NCBI GenBank assembly: GCA_024958655.1
Contig: JANWUR010000030.1
Coordinates: 1-44,852 of the forward strand
Reading direction: 5' to 3'
From: Cyanobium sp. FGCU6
Lineage (GTDB): Bacteria; Cyanobacteriota; Cyanobacteriia; PCC-6307; Cyanobiaceae
Length of the DNA: 44,852 nucleotides
Each line of letters starts with the position of its first letter. Positions within the stretch are counted from its first letter, which is position 1. The notes under the pieces were generated by a model, which saw only the letters and a list, made by a program, of their open reading frames with translations, was not told the DNA's origin and made no database searches. Shown here piece after piece: positions 25,323-34,511 of this stretch. The translations under genes were made by a program, and so were the position numbers.

Positions 25323-26351
25323 GTGAGCAACACAGCCCTGCTGCGGGATCTGTGCGGGGCAGTGGCCGACCTGACGGTACCGCCCAGCCCTGCAGAACGT
25401 GCTTGCACCGGGCTGCGGCTCACCCTGCTTCTGGTCGTGCTGCTCAGCGGTGCCTGGGTCTACTGGCGGCTGCCGCTGGGCTGGGCGGCGATCGCGGCGC
25501 TGCTGGTCGCCGCGGTGGCCTATGCCCTGCTGCTGATCGCCACCCACGAGATGGTGCATGGCACCTGCCTTGGCCTGGCCCGATGGGAGCAACCGCTGGC
25601 CTGCCTGCTGAGCTGGCCGATGGCCTGGCCTTACCTCACCTACGGCCGGCTGCACCGTCTGCATCACCGCTGGAACGGCTGCGATGGCCGCGATCCGGAA
25701 CGCACCACGGCACTGCTCGAGGAGCTGCAGCAGGCCGGCGTGCTGCGGCGGCTGTGGCAGCGCCAGCAACTGCCGCTGCGGCTCCTGCTGCTGGGGGGTG
25801 TAGGGCTGATCGTCGACACCGCCGGCAAGGGCTGGCGGCTGCGGGCCGTGGACAGGTCTCTGGCAGGAGCCCGCTGGCGGGACGGCGCCGGGGTGACGCT
25901 GGTGCACGCCACCATGCTGCTGATCGCCCTCCGCCATGGGGAGCTGGGGCGCTACATGCTGTTCTGGCTGCTGCTGGAGCGGGTGATCGGCCTGTTCGTG
26001 CAGTTCCGCGGCCTGGTGGAACACCACGGCCTCTGGCCGCCAGGGCTGAGCCCACCACACGCCAGCCACCTGCTCACTCAGCTCTACAGCACCCGCAATG
26101 TGCAAGCCGCCGCCTGGCTCAATGCCCTGATGGGCGGCCTGCCCCACCACAGCGCCCACCACGCCTTCCCCTGGATTCCCAGCGCCCGCCTGCCGCTGGC
26201 CAGCCGCCGCATCGCTGCGGTGCTGCAGCGCCATGGCGCCGATGTCGTGCCCCAGGTCGCCGGCTACGGCGACGGCCTGGGCTGGCTGTGGCGCGAGGGG
26301 CACCGTTGCCGCATTCAGGACAGCCCAACGTGTTCCAGCCGGGTGGCGTGA
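25323..26351 (+). CDS. Membrane fatty acid desaturase-family protein
   Basis: 342 residues from GTG 25323. All three histidine boxes of di-iron membrane desaturases are present: HEMVHG at about 75, HRLHH at about 111, and HHSAHH at about 275. Hydrophobic helices occur at residues about 32-70 and between boxes. Members insert double bonds into acyl lipids or hydroxylate carotenoids; the wording near the boxes (LIATHEMVHG, LPHHSAHHAFPW) fits the acyl-desaturase superfamily in general and does not fix the substrate. A Lys/Arg-rich segment lies between boxes two and three. It is not linked to the DISARM genes, which start downstream on the other strand. Confidence 0.85.
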   Translation: MSNTALLRDLCGAVADLTVPPSPAERACTGLRLTLLLVVLLSGAWVYWRLPLGWAAIAALLVAAVAYALLLIATHEMVHGTCLGLARWEQPLACLLSWPMAWPYLTYGRLHRLHHRWNGCDGRDPERTTALLEELQQAGVLRRLWQRQQLPLRLLLLGGVGLIVDTAGKGWRLRAVDRSLAGARWRDGAGVTLVHATMLLIALRHGELGRYMLFWLLLERVIGLFVQFRGLVEHHGLWPPGLSPPHASHLLTQLYSTRNVQAAAWLNALMGGLPHHSAHHAFPWIPSARLPLASRRIAAVLQRHGADVVPQVAGYGDGLGWLWREGHRCRIQDSPTCSSRVA

Positions 26352-26395
26352 CAGACCCCAGGGCTTCATCCCTCAATGCCTGGCATTTCGTGCCA

Positions 26396-27196
26396 TCACA
26401 GGGGCAGCTGAACGAAATGGCGTTGGCCTACCAGCGAGTGAAAGTGCTGAGAGATTCGTTCCACCTGCCAAGGAGCCGTGAATAGACAGCCAGCCTCATA
26501 GTTGTGCCGTTGGGCGGCTTCACTGAAGTTGGCACTGGTGATCAATGCCTTGGCCTGGGGCCTGCCTGCATCCACGATCACCGCCTTGGCGTGTTAGTAG
26601 CAGCCATCCTGGGTGCGTTCCACCAGGCGGCGATCGACGTAGGCCAGGGGCTTGGGATTCCAGGGCCAGACCTCTCGATTGAACCACTCGCTTATCTCGG
26701 ACGAGGGTTCAGGCCCCAGCTTGTGCTCGATCTGCTTGGGGTGAAAAAACAGCTGTACCTCCTGGAGGGTGCCATTTGCGAGTCGCTGGGCGAGGAACTC
26801 GAAAACTTCACGGCTGTCGCGTGACAGACCGATGTTGTAAGTGGCGATAAGCAAGGTGCTTTCAGCCTCATCGATCAAGCGGGTGATCGTGGCCCAGGTG
26901 TCACTGACGTTGTTGTGCAGGGGCTTGGGGCCCGACCAGACAAACGACCAGCTCTCACGCTCCTGCTCAAGATCCGCTCGGGCACGCGCCAGCTCCTCCA
27001 GCAGCCGTGCGATCAGGCGGGGGTGGGCTCCCTCACGGGTGAGCTCCACCAGCAGGGGTTCGAGTTGCGTTCGCACCCCGGCGCCAAACGACTCCAGCAG
27101 ATCGGCCCAGCTGGAGGGGGTGCGATGCAACTGCCGCAGTCCCTGAGCCACCGCCTGCAGGGTTCGAGATGGCAGCGACAGGGCAGGGCGGCTCAT
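26396..27196 (-). pseudogene. drmC: DISARM phospholipase D-like protein DrmC, interrupted by in-frame TAA
   Basis: The frame starts at ATG 27196, overlapping the drmB stop by ATGA, and runs to a TAA at 26594-26596. The same frame then continues HAKAVIVDAGRPQAKALITS up to a stop at 26396. HAKAVIVD is the HxKx4D active-site motif of the PLD superfamily, so the TAA falls directly before the catalytic His, where Leu or Met would be expected (...GCY-stop-HAK). Without readthrough the product (about 200 residues) lacks the HKD motif and the SANFSEAA segment. DrmC is the non-essential-looking PLD component of DISARM in published systems, so loss may be tolerated. One base change, probably TTA to TAA, explains it. 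Confidence 0.85.
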
Positions 27197-29139
27197 GGCT
27201 GCAGCCACGACCAGAAAGACGGATCGGGCTCATCGCTGTGGTGCGTGACCGTGCGGCTCACCAGCGCCCGATCGAGGAACTCGTTGCGGCGCTCGCAGGA
27301 CGTTTCAGCAATCAGCTCACAGCCGTGGCAGGCGGCGCCATGGGTGGGCCTGATGTCGAACGCATGGTTGGGGTCATGCTCGGCGCAGAAGGGATCGTTG
27401 CTGCAGAGCAGGGCCCGCTCAAAGGCCTTCTCCAGGTAGCGATCGAGCCGCCTGCCGGCTTCCACCAGGCCCCCCAGGGTGCCCTCGGAGCCGGAGCTAC
27501 TGGTGAACAGCAGGATGCCGTAGCGGTTGCTGCCCTGCTGGGTGGGGTCGAGCGGCCGGGCATAGATCCGCTCGCGGATCGAGCTGGCGCCATAGCCGCA
27601 GTCGAGGGCCATCTCGGTGATCAGCAGGTGGCTGAGGCTGTGGAGCAGCAGGTAGGCAGGGCCTGGGAAGGGGAAGTCGGTGGTGGTGAGGCCCCGCGAT
27701 TGCAACCAGTCGTGCTCGAAGGCAGCGATGAACTGGCTGCAGCGCTGCTGCACGGGAGCACTGGCGATCCAGGCCTCGATCGTGGCTGGATCGAACTCGA
27801 GAAACAGGCCCTCGCCCTTGTTCTCGCTGGCCGGCACCCAGCTGAGATTGCTGGCCAGGGCAGCCCGGCGGTTGGCCTTGGCGGTCTGGATGGGCAGCCC
27901 TCCCAGGCTGCTGGTGCGCGGCGTGAAGCGGGTGAAGCCCACCAGGGCCTGCACCTCCCGCAGCCGCTTGATCAGTAGCACCCGCCGGATCGCCTTGCGG
28001 TACCAGTCCGGCGCTGCGCTGGGCTGCCACGGGTCGGCATGGAAGAGGCTGTCTTCCGAAGGATCTGATACCCCCTCCATGGGCCCGGTGAGCACCGCCA
28101 GTTCTTCGTCCTTGGGCTCTGCGGCGGGGCAGCTGGCCTGACCCCGATGGGCCTGGATTGCCGCCCACAGGTCCGCTGCCGAAACCCCCTCGAAGGCCGC
28201 TTTCACCGCCGGGAAAGCCACCAAGGCCACGCCGATCTGGTCCTCACTGGTGAACAGCTTGAGGTTGTCGACCTGCTCGGCGACACGCTTGGCCAGGGAG
28301 TTGCGGTCGTCAGGCAGGGAAATCACCGAGAGGGTTTCGGTGTAATAGGCATTGGTGGCCGAGCGCACCAACAACCGGTTTTTGGTCTTCTCCTCCTTGC
28401 CCTGGCTGTTGATCGAACGGCAGGGCTCGGGATCGCGGCTGCCAGGGCCCAGCCAGGGAGTGCGGCCCTGGCAGAAAAACAGGGGATTGAGCTCGGTGAC
28501 ATAGGCATCGGCCAGCTTGCGGTGCACACCGCTCTCCGACTGCACGTAGATCTGGGTGAAGTCGTTGCCAGTGCCGGCCTCCAGCAGATAGAGCCGCTCG
28601 CGGTTGCTGCAGTTCAACTCCCGGAAGCAGAAATCCCGCCAGGGGATGTCGCTGAGGTGGCCGTGGGGGCAGGCCATCACGAAGCGGATCGGCACCAGGG
28701 GAACCTTGCTGCCGGCGTCGTCCTTGAACCACTTCCAGTCGTCGACGCAGCCATCGCGGTAGTGCACCAACGGCCGAGCCCGGAATGGGCGTGGGTTGCC
28801 CTCGATGAAGCGCTCGCTGACGATCTGGGCGAGGGACCACTGCGGGAAGCGCAGGGCCTTGATCGAGCCGCCGGCTTTGCTGAAGCTCTCACCAGCGCGC
28901 GGCGGCGTGCGCAGCTCCACGTGGCCTACGCCGGTGGCGGCGCGCACCAGCTGCAGCAACCGCAGCTCATCCACAGGGTCGCTGCCCTTGGTGTTCCAGT
29001 AATCCAGGCCACCGATCACCACGGCGTAGCCGGGCAGGTCGACCATGGCGCCGGGGCCATAGAGCTGCAGCACCTGGCTCTGACGAGCCTCCCCGATCGG
29101 GGGGATGTTGCGGCGCGAACGGGACCTGGGGGCAGGCAT
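27193..29139 (-). CDS. drmB: DISARM protein DrmB (DUF1998)
   Basis: 648 residues. The N-terminus RRNIPPIGEARQSQVLQLYG then GAMVDLPGYAVVIGGLDYW is the conserved opening of DrmB. The C-terminal region is DUF1998-like, with LLLHSLSHLLITEMALDCGY, a GxxGxLGGLVEAGRRLD segment and a Cys cluster (HGCELIAETSC plus other Cys) that may bind zinc. DrmB forms a complex with the DrmA helicase that recognises incoming DNA in characterised DISARM. Here it is 4 nt downstream of drmA and overlaps drmC by ATGA. It reads as intact. Confidence 0.9.
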   Translation of the reverse strand: MPAPRSRSRRNIPPIGEARQSQVLQLYGPGAMVDLPGYAVVIGGLDYWNTKGSDPVDELRLLQLVRAATGVGHVELRTPPRAGESFSKAGGSIKALRFPQWSLAQIVSERFIEGNPRPFRARPLVHYRDGCVDDWKWFKDDAGSKVPLVPIRFVMACPHGHLSDIPWRDFCFRELNCSNRERLYLLEAGTGNDFTQIYVQSESGVHRKLADAYVTELNPLFFCQGRTPWLGPGSRDPEPCRSINSQGKEEKTKNRLLVRSATNAYYTETLSVISLPDDRNSLAKRVAEQVDNLKLFTSEDQIGVALVAFPAVKAAFEGVSAADLWAAIQAHRGQASCPAAEPKDEELAVLTGPMEGVSDPSEDSLFHADPWQPSAAPDWYRKAIRRVLLIKRLREVQALVGFTRFTPRTSSLGGLPIQTAKANRRAALASNLSWVPASENKGEGLFLEFDPATIEAWIASAPVQQRCSQFIAAFEHDWLQSRGLTTTDFPFPGPAYLLLHSLSHLLITEMALDCGYGASSIRERIYARPLDPTQQGSNRYGILLFTSSSGSEGTLGGLVEAGRRLDRYLEKAFERALLCSNDPFCAEHDPNHAFDIRPTHGAACHGCELIAETSCERRNEFLDRALVSRTVTHHSDEPDPSFWSWLQP

Positions 29140-29143
29140 GGGC

Positions 29144-32100
29144 TCAGTCCTCCTCGTCGTCGAACTGCTGGCCGAAGTTCACCAGGCGAATCGGCGCGAC
29201 GGGCTCCACATCGCGCAGGCTCCAGTTGGTGCGGAAGTGCTCAAAGCCCTCGCCGCGAGAGCGGGGATCTTCATCGAGCGGGGTGTGCAGCAGCCCGCCG
29301 CCTTTGCCGCCGGGTTCATGGGTCCAGTACTGGAAGGTGGATTCACGGGCCTGGGTGAGCTTCCACCATTGCTGCAGCAGGCCCCGCGCCTGGGCCGCCA
29401 CCAGCTGGGGCTCATGCTCGCCCAGGGCCTCATCGGCCGCACCGGCATCGGCGCAGCGCTGGCGGATGGTTTCGGCAATCGTGTCCTGCACCTGCTGCAG
29501 GGCGTCGGCGGCCATCGCTCCGGCGGGGGGAGTGAGCGATGGGTGCAGGTGGCGGGCCATCGCCACCACCACGCCGGGCAGGCCGCGATCAAGCGCCCGG
29601 CTGGCGAAGGGCGTGCAGCTGGTGGCCTCCACATGCCGGTAGAAGGTCTGATGCCAGTAGGGGAACAGCTCGTAGTGGGAGCGGTCGCGCGGGCGGTTGG
29701 GGTTGAGCAGCACCAGCACCAGGCCCGGCTTGTTGCGAGCGGGGTCTTCGTCGAGCTGGCGGCCGACGCGGCTGGTGGCCTGGATGTATTCGGCGGCGGT
29801 CTTGGGCTGGTTGAGCACCACCATCAGGCCGAGGCGCGAGATGTCGAGACCCACCGAGATCATGTTGGTGGCCAACGCCACATCGAGGTGATCGCGATCG
29901 GCGTAAGGCCGTGAGAGCAGCTCCTTGGCGCGGCTGATCTCGGCGGTGCTGACCCTGGAGGTGAGTTCTTCCGGCGCCTTCGGCCGGCCCCGGCTGGCAA
30001 AGGGATTCGCCGCTCCCTCGATCGCCCGGTTGGCTGCGAAGTCGGGCAGCTGGGCGCTGAGCTCGTCTTCCAGGATGCTGCGGGTGACGCCCAGCTCCTT
30101 GAGGCTGGAGAAATAGCCCAGCAGGGTCATGTAGGGATCGGCCGGGTTGGCGGCCCCCAGGCCCTTGTGGTCGTTCCAGGCCTTCTGGGCCGCTGCCATC
30201 AGGGCCAGGTAGGAGCGCAGCAGCACACCCTTGAGGTTGCGGCCCGGGGCGCAGAGGCCCACATAGAGGCGGGCCTGATCGGGATCGGGTTCGGTGTGGG
30301 AGAAGAAGTTGTCGTCGCGCTCGGGCCCCGGTGGCGGGAACACGCGCGACTGGCGGCGGGCGAACAGGGCCTGGATCTGGGCGCCGGCGCGGCGCACCGT
30401 GGCCGTGGAGGCAATGATCTTGGGGGGTGGGCTCTGGGGATCGGGCCTCATCAGCCGCTCGATGGTGGTCTCGTAGAGGCCCGCCAGGGTGCCGAGCGGC
30501 CCGCTGATCAGATGCAGTTCGTCCTGGATGATCAGCTCCGGTGGCGGCAGACGAGCCGCCTCCAGCTGGTGGGAGCCGCGCTCGGATTCGGCCGCTCCCC
30601 AGAACCCGGCCGGCTCGGGTTGCACGGCCGTGGCGCCACGCTCCAGCTGGTAGGTGGACACGTTGCCGAACAGGGCGGAGGTCTTGCCGACCCAGGGCAG
30701 GGCCGCGAACTTGTCGACGGTGGCGATGAGGAAGCAGGGCAGGCGCCTGTAAATCTGTTCATCCACCGCCAACACAGGCAGAGCCGTCTGCTGATCGAAG
30801 GGGCAGGGGCCGATGTGGGCGAAATCGCGCTCACTGAGGGCGTCGGCCTTGGTGGGATTGGGCACCGTGCGGCAGTGGATCACCAGCCGATCGGGGGCCC
30901 GTTTGGGCAGGAGGTCGAAGCCCTGGGGCTGCAGCGGACGGTTGCACCAGGGGCAGGTTTCGATCGGGATCGGCCGGTCGGTGCCTTTCTTCTTCCAGCG
31001 GTTGAGCACGTTGTAGGTGCTCTTGGGGTCGGGGTCGTTGGGGCCACCGAGCTTGTTGGGGGTGGCGCCCTTGCCCACCCACATGCCGATCTCGAACGGC
31101 CACTCGCCCAGCTTGTGGGGCTGGTCTTCTCGGAGGCGGCGCTGGCGTTCGAGCTCCAGGGCGCAGATCACCGTGGCGGCACGGCCGAGCTGATCGAGGG
31201 TGAGTAGGCGCAGGGTGTAGCGCATCAACACCGTGAGGCCGGCACCGCCGATGCCGGGGTGGCGCAGGCGCCGCAACACCAGCGTGAAGGCCGAGAGGCC
31301 CAGGTAGGCCTCGGTTTTGCCGCCGCCGGTGGGGAAGAAGAGCAGCTCCACGATCTCCCGTTCGGCGCGACCTTGCGGTGTGCCCGTGTCCGCCAGGCCC
31401 GGCAGGTTCATCAGCACGAAGGCCAGCTGGAAGAAGCGCCATTTCGGGGCCTTGGTGTTGGGCAGATCGCCCAGCTGCTCGGGCCGCACCTCGCTGGTGA
31501 AGGCCGTGCGCTGGCGCTGGGCCTGGTCCATCACCAGGTTCATGGTGCGGAAGGCCTCGCGCACCAGGGGATCGGCGAGGGAGCGAATGCCGGCCTCGAT
31601 GCGGTTGGCGCATTCATTGGCCAGCCCACCGAGGTGGCTGGCGGTGGCGATCTGCTCGGGCTCGCTCACGGCTTCTCGCGGCTGCTCGGCAATCCAGCTG
31701 CGGTAGGCCTGCACCATCGGCAGCAGGCGATCGATCACCCGCTCACTCCTGGCCAGATCCGCCAGTACTGCCATCCCCAGCGGCACCTGGATGCCCGGTG
31801 GGGGCTCCGGCCGCACCCGCAGCACCGAGGCTGCCGGCAGCCAGGTGGTGGTGAGCGTGGTGCAGCGCCGTTCACTGCCCACGGCGACGACATCCGCAGG
31901 GTCGGTGAGCACCGCCACGTTGTGCCCCGTCGCAAAGCAGAGGTCGCGGCGGTACTGCAGGGCCGCCAGTCGCTCATCGCCGTCTTTGTTGGCCTGCAGC
32001 AGGGCGTCACGCCGGGGCGGAAAACCCTGGGGGCAGTGGAGCTGCAGCTGCACCTGGAAGGCCGACACCGGATCGCGGAAGCGGATCTGCTTGCCGCCGC

Positions 32101-32719
32101 TCTGGGCGCGCTTGTTGAGCAGGAACACCGACACCGAAAACTGGTCAGCGGGGTAACCGAGCTTGCGGGGGGCCCGGCGAGCGATCCAGCGCAGGCACAG
32201 GCCCTCAGGATTCGGCTCCAGGGGAATGTCGGGGCTTGGCCCCCGCCGATCGATGGTGAGACTGCGCACCTCTCGTTTGGGCGTGCGAGTCCAGCACTTG
32301 TCGTCTGAGCCCTTTTCGGGCGGTTCGTAGTCGCCCCAGGTGACGGCGACCTCGATCTGGGAGCCCTGCTCCACGATCAGGCTCAACCCAGCGGAGGAGG
32401 GGAACCAGTTGCGCTTGCTGCTGCTCTCTTCCTGGCTGCCGGTGGCGTCGTCATCGCCTTCGCGCTCCTCCTGGCGGATGGAGGCGTCGTTGCTGGGCTC
32501 TTCCCCGCCTTGGTCGGCGTAGCTGGGGGCATCACCCTCAGGGGGACGGCCCGCCTCCTCCTGGAAGGTATTGGGTACCAGAAACCCCGTGGTGTACCAG
32601 ATCGATGGGGGCTGGGGCAGCCGTTCGTGGCGCCGCGCCATGTCGTTCCAGCCAGGGCCGATCAGGTCGAGACGCAGGGCCTCGACGAGCTGTTGGCGGA
32701 TCTGGGCGGAGGTGGCCAT
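29144..32719 (-). CDS. drmA: DISARM helicase DrmA
   Basis: 1191 residues. The N-terminus (LRLDLIGPG ... RLPQPPSIWYTTGFLVP) is the characteristic DrmA opening. Helicase motifs: Walker A LLFFPTGGGKTEAYLGLSA at about 460, DEAD-like motif IIQDELHLISGPLG at about 730, STATVRRAG (motif III), MISVGLDISRLGLMVV, and motif VI QATSRVGRQ at about 980. Together with DrmB it is expected to load on and translocate along foreign DNA. It appears intact. Its start lies downstream of a separate VapBC pair and a duplicated copy of its own 5' end, so its transcription may no longer come from the methylase operon. No convincing promoter could be assigned in the roughly 300 nt before it. Confidence 0.92.
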   Translation of the reverse strand: MATSAQIRQQLVEALRLDLIGPGWNDMARRHERLPQPPSIWYTTGFLVPNTFQEEAGRPPEGDAPSYADQGGEEPSNDASIRQEEREGDDDATGSQEESSSKRNWFPSSAGLSLIVEQGSQIEVAVTWGDYEPPEKGSDDKCWTRTPKREVRSLTIDRRGPSPDIPLEPNPEGLCLRWIARRAPRKLGYPADQFSVSVFLLNKRAQSGGKQIRFRDPVSAFQVQLQLHCPQGFPPRRDALLQANKDGDERLAALQYRRDLCFATGHNVAVLTDPADVVAVGSERRCTTLTTTWLPAASVLRVRPEPPPGIQVPLGMAVLADLARSERVIDRLLPMVQAYRSWIAEQPREAVSEPEQIATASHLGGLANECANRIEAGIRSLADPLVREAFRTMNLVMDQAQRQRTAFTSEVRPEQLGDLPNTKAPKWRFFQLAFVLMNLPGLADTGTPQGRAEREIVELLFFPTGGGKTEAYLGLSAFTLVLRRLRHPGIGGAGLTVLMRYTLRLLTLDQLGRAATVICALELERQRRLREDQPHKLGEWPFEIGMWVGKGATPNKLGGPNDPDPKSTYNVLNRWKKKGTDRPIPIETCPWCNRPLQPQGFDLLPKRAPDRLVIHCRTVPNPTKADALSERDFAHIGPCPFDQQTALPVLAVDEQIYRRLPCFLIATVDKFAALPWVGKTSALFGNVSTYQLERGATAVQPEPAGFWGAAESERGSHQLEAARLPPPELIIQDELHLISGPLGTLAGLYETTIERLMRPDPQSPPPKIIASTATVRRAGAQIQALFARRQSRVFPPPGPERDDNFFSHTEPDPDQARLYVGLCAPGRNLKGVLLRSYLALMAAAQKAWNDHKGLGAANPADPYMTLLGYFSSLKELGVTRSILEDELSAQLPDFAANRAIEGAANPFASRGRPKAPEELTSRVSTAEISRAKELLSRPYADRDHLDVALATNMISVGLDISRLGLMVVLNQPKTAAEYIQATSRVGRQLDEDPARNKPGLVLVLLNPNRPRDRSHYELFPYWHQTFYRHVEATSCTPFASRALDRGLPGVVVAMARHLHPSLTPPAGAMAADALQQVQDTIAETIRQRCADAGAADEALGEHEPQLVAAQARGLLQQWWKLTQARESTFQYWTHEPGGKGGGLLHTPLDEDPRSRGEGFEHFRTNWSLRDVEPVAPIRLVNFGQQFDDEED

Positions 32720-33015
32720 GGGCGCATTGTGGCCAGCGCATCGACCAAAAGCCCTCAGTCGGATGGGCAGCCTTGCGTTGATGGGCTCTTATGGAAGGGA
32801 ATTGATGATGGTCACAGGCAGAACGCATTCATCCGTGTCCGAGGTCTACCGTCGCCGCTGCCCAGCACCGGCCCACGGGCGCACCGTCAAGCCATTTTCT
32901 GATCGGATCGCTACCGGCACTGGGTCGAGCTGTGCATCGCACACCGCCCCGATCAATCGTCCTGCCGGTACTACGATGAGAGGGTATGTCATACAGGCTG
33001 CGGTCTCTCGACGCC

Positions 33016-33282
33016 ATGCCCCTCACAGTCCGGCTGGATCCCGAGACGGAGCAATGCCTGAAGGAGCTTCAGGCGGAGACGGGGCAGGACCGCAGCGCCT
33101 TGATCCGTGCCCTGATCCGGGAGCGCTGGCAGCAGCGGCAACCCGCCGCATCAATCAGCCAGCAGCTGGGCGGCCATCCAGCCCACTTCCTCGACACCCT
33201 GCCCGCTGGCAGCGCCGAGCGCTCGCAGCGGCGCCTGCTGCTGAACGAGAGGCATCAAGCACGCCGGACGGAGCGACGCTGA
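33016..33282 (+). CDS. vapB: Ribbon-helix-helix antitoxin (VapB-like)
   Basis: 88 residues from ATG 33016, or 98 from ATG 32986. MPLTVRLDPETEQCLKELQA then TGQDRSALIRALIRERW is a clear ribbon-helix-helix. The C-terminal half is basic and would wrap the toxin. The TGA at 33280-33282 shares one base with the toxin ATG. The pair is on the strand opposite to all surrounding DISARM genes. The 300 nt between it and the divergent drmA start contain no other gene. Confidence 0.8.
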   Translation: MPLTVRLDPETEQCLKELQAETGQDRSALIRALIRERWQQRQPAASISQQLGGHPAHFLDTLPAGSAERSQRRLLLNERHQARRTERR

Positions 33283-33710
33283 TGCGCAGAATCCTGGTGG
33301 ATTCGGGCATCCTGCTGAGTTACTACCAGCGCAAAGAGCCTCTCCATCAAGCGGTGGTTGCCTTCTTCGATCAAACTGCCGCGCAGCTGATCACCTCACC
33401 GATCTGCATCGCCGAGGTGCTCTGGCTGCTGGGTGATCCTGGTGATTCGCGCGTGCTGGCTGCCCAGAACCACCTGCTCGGGGCCGTGAGCCGGGGCGGG
33501 ATCGAGGCGGTTCATCTGCTGCCGGACGATTACGCCCGCATTGCAGAACTGAATGAACGCTATGCGGATCTGCCTGGCGATTTCGCCGATCTCACCCTGG
33601 TGGCGCTCTCGGAGCGGCTGGATGTGAAGGAGATCCTGAGTCTTGATGGCGATTTTGATATCTATCGTCGCGTTCGGCGGGAACCCTTTGCAAGGGTGAT
33701 GCTGGCCTGA
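33282..33710 (+). CDS. vapC: PIN-domain toxin, VapC family
   Basis: 142 residues from ATG 33282. The PIN signature is RRILVDSGILLSYYQRKEP (first Asp), then ICIAEVLWLLGD (Glu), LPGDFADLTLVALSERL (two Asp) and ILSLDGDFDIYRRV (last Asp). The acidic set is complete and length is normal, so the toxin should be active. It forms a coupled operon with the RHH antitoxin. The pair separates drmA from the truncated duplicate of its 5' end. Confidence 0.88.
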   Translation: MRRILVDSGILLSYYQRKEPLHQAVVAFFDQTAAQLITSPICIAEVLWLLGDPGDSRVLAAQNHLLGAVSRGGIEAVHLLPDDYARIAELNERYADLPGDFADLTLVALSERLDVKEILSLDGDFDIYRRVRREPFARVMLA

Positions 33711-33769
33711 GAGGAGCCCGCAGGCGGCTCGGTCGCCGGGCAGAGCCTGATCGCAACGGGTGCCCCTCC

Positions 33770-33916
33770 TCCTGGCGGCCGGCCCGCCTCGTCCTGGAAG
33801 GTGTTGGGTTGGGGTAGACGTTCGTGGCGTCGGGCGACGTCGTCCCAACCGGGGCCGATCAGATCGAGCCGAAGGGCCTCGACGAGCTGTTGGCGGATCT
33901 GGGCGGAGGTGGCCAT
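33770..33916 (-). repeat. drmA': Truncated duplicate of the drmA 5' end
   Basis: From ATG 33916 the frame repeats the DrmA N-terminus (MATSAQIRQQLVEALRLDLI then GPGWDDVARRHERLPQP), with only a few substitutions. It then skips the PSIWYTTGFLVP stretch (about 33 nt deleted), resumes at NTFQDEAGRPP, and diverges after about codon 40-45. Nucleotide identity to the real drmA start is high. It lies 3 nt after the HEPN gene stop, the spacing expected for a gene in that operon. This suggests drmA originally followed the HEPN gene directly and was displaced when the VapBC segment came in with a partial duplication. Not functional. Confidence 0.85.
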
Positions 33917-33919
33917 GGA

Positions 33920-34210
33920 TCAGTCGGTTCCCGCGCGGATCTCGGTGAGCAGCTGGGTGCAGTGCTCTACGAGAACTGGCAGATCGACCTGTATGGCGCC
34001 CCAGACCACACGGTCTCTCACGTTTTGATGTTCGTGCGTGAGGAGGTTGCGGAAGTCAATGATCCGGCGGCCTTCTGGAATGGAAGCAAACATCTGGGGA
34101 GATCGCTGAGCGATTACCTTCAGAGCTTCGCCAATGGTGATGAATTCACGCTCAATAGCTGCAGCAGCCTCCAGAATGTCGATGAAGTAGGCACTGGGAT
34201 CACGCTGCAT
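33920..34210 (-). CDS. HEPN-domain toxin-like protein (HepT/DUF86)
   Basis: 96 residues from ATG 34210. The order RDPSAYFIDILEAAAAIERE, then ITIGEALKVIAQRSPQMFA and IIDFRNLLTHEHQNVRDRVV, matches HepT/DUF86 proteins. The RNase motif R-x4-H is RNLLTH, but the following residues are E-H instead of the usual x-Y; the Tyr is the residue modified by the antitoxin in characterised pairs. A segment of about 20 residues normally found between ERE and ITIGEA is missing. It may be a variant or a weakened toxin. It overlaps the nucleotidyltransferase gene upstream by 11 nt. Confidence 0.75.
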   Translation of the reverse strand: MQRDPSAYFIDILEAAAAIEREFITIGEALKVIAQRSPQMFASIPEGRRIIDFRNLLTHEHQNVRDRVVWGAIQVDLPVLVEHCTQLLTEIRAGTD

Positions 34211-34511
34211 AGATCTCTTGCTTGCTGGCGTCGATCGTCTTCTTGATGGTGGGGTTGCGGACGGCATCGACCATTACCAGGTCAACCCGGGAAGCCAGTC
34301 CCTGGCGCAGATCGTTCAATAGGGCGAAGTAAGTCTGATACAGGGTGGACGCATCGAGCGGCTGGAACTCAACCAGAAGGTCGATATCGCTGTCACCAGG
34401 TCGGAAATCGGGCCGCAACACCGAACCGAAGGCGTGCAGCCGTGCGACGTGATGCCGCCGGCAGGCGGCTGCAATGGCATCGAGCTGGGGCTGGGCCAGG
34501 GCGAGGCTCAT
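34200..34511 (-). CDS. MNT-type nucleotidyltransferase antitoxin
   Basis: 103 residues with the minimal nucleotidyltransferase signature FGSVLRPDFRPGDSDIDLLV (GSx10DxD). In MNT/HEPN pairs this enzyme adenylylates the HEPN toxin and neutralises it. It overlaps both neighbours: ATGA with a second nucleotidyltransferase gene upstream and 11 nt with the HEPN gene downstream. This is the likely cognate partner of the HEPN protein. Confidence 0.82.
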   Translation of the reverse strand: MSLALAQPQLDAIAAACRRHHVARLHAFGSVLRPDFRPGDSDIDLLVEFQPLDASTLYQTYFALLNDLRQGLASRVDLVMVDAVRNPTIKKTIDASKQEIYAA

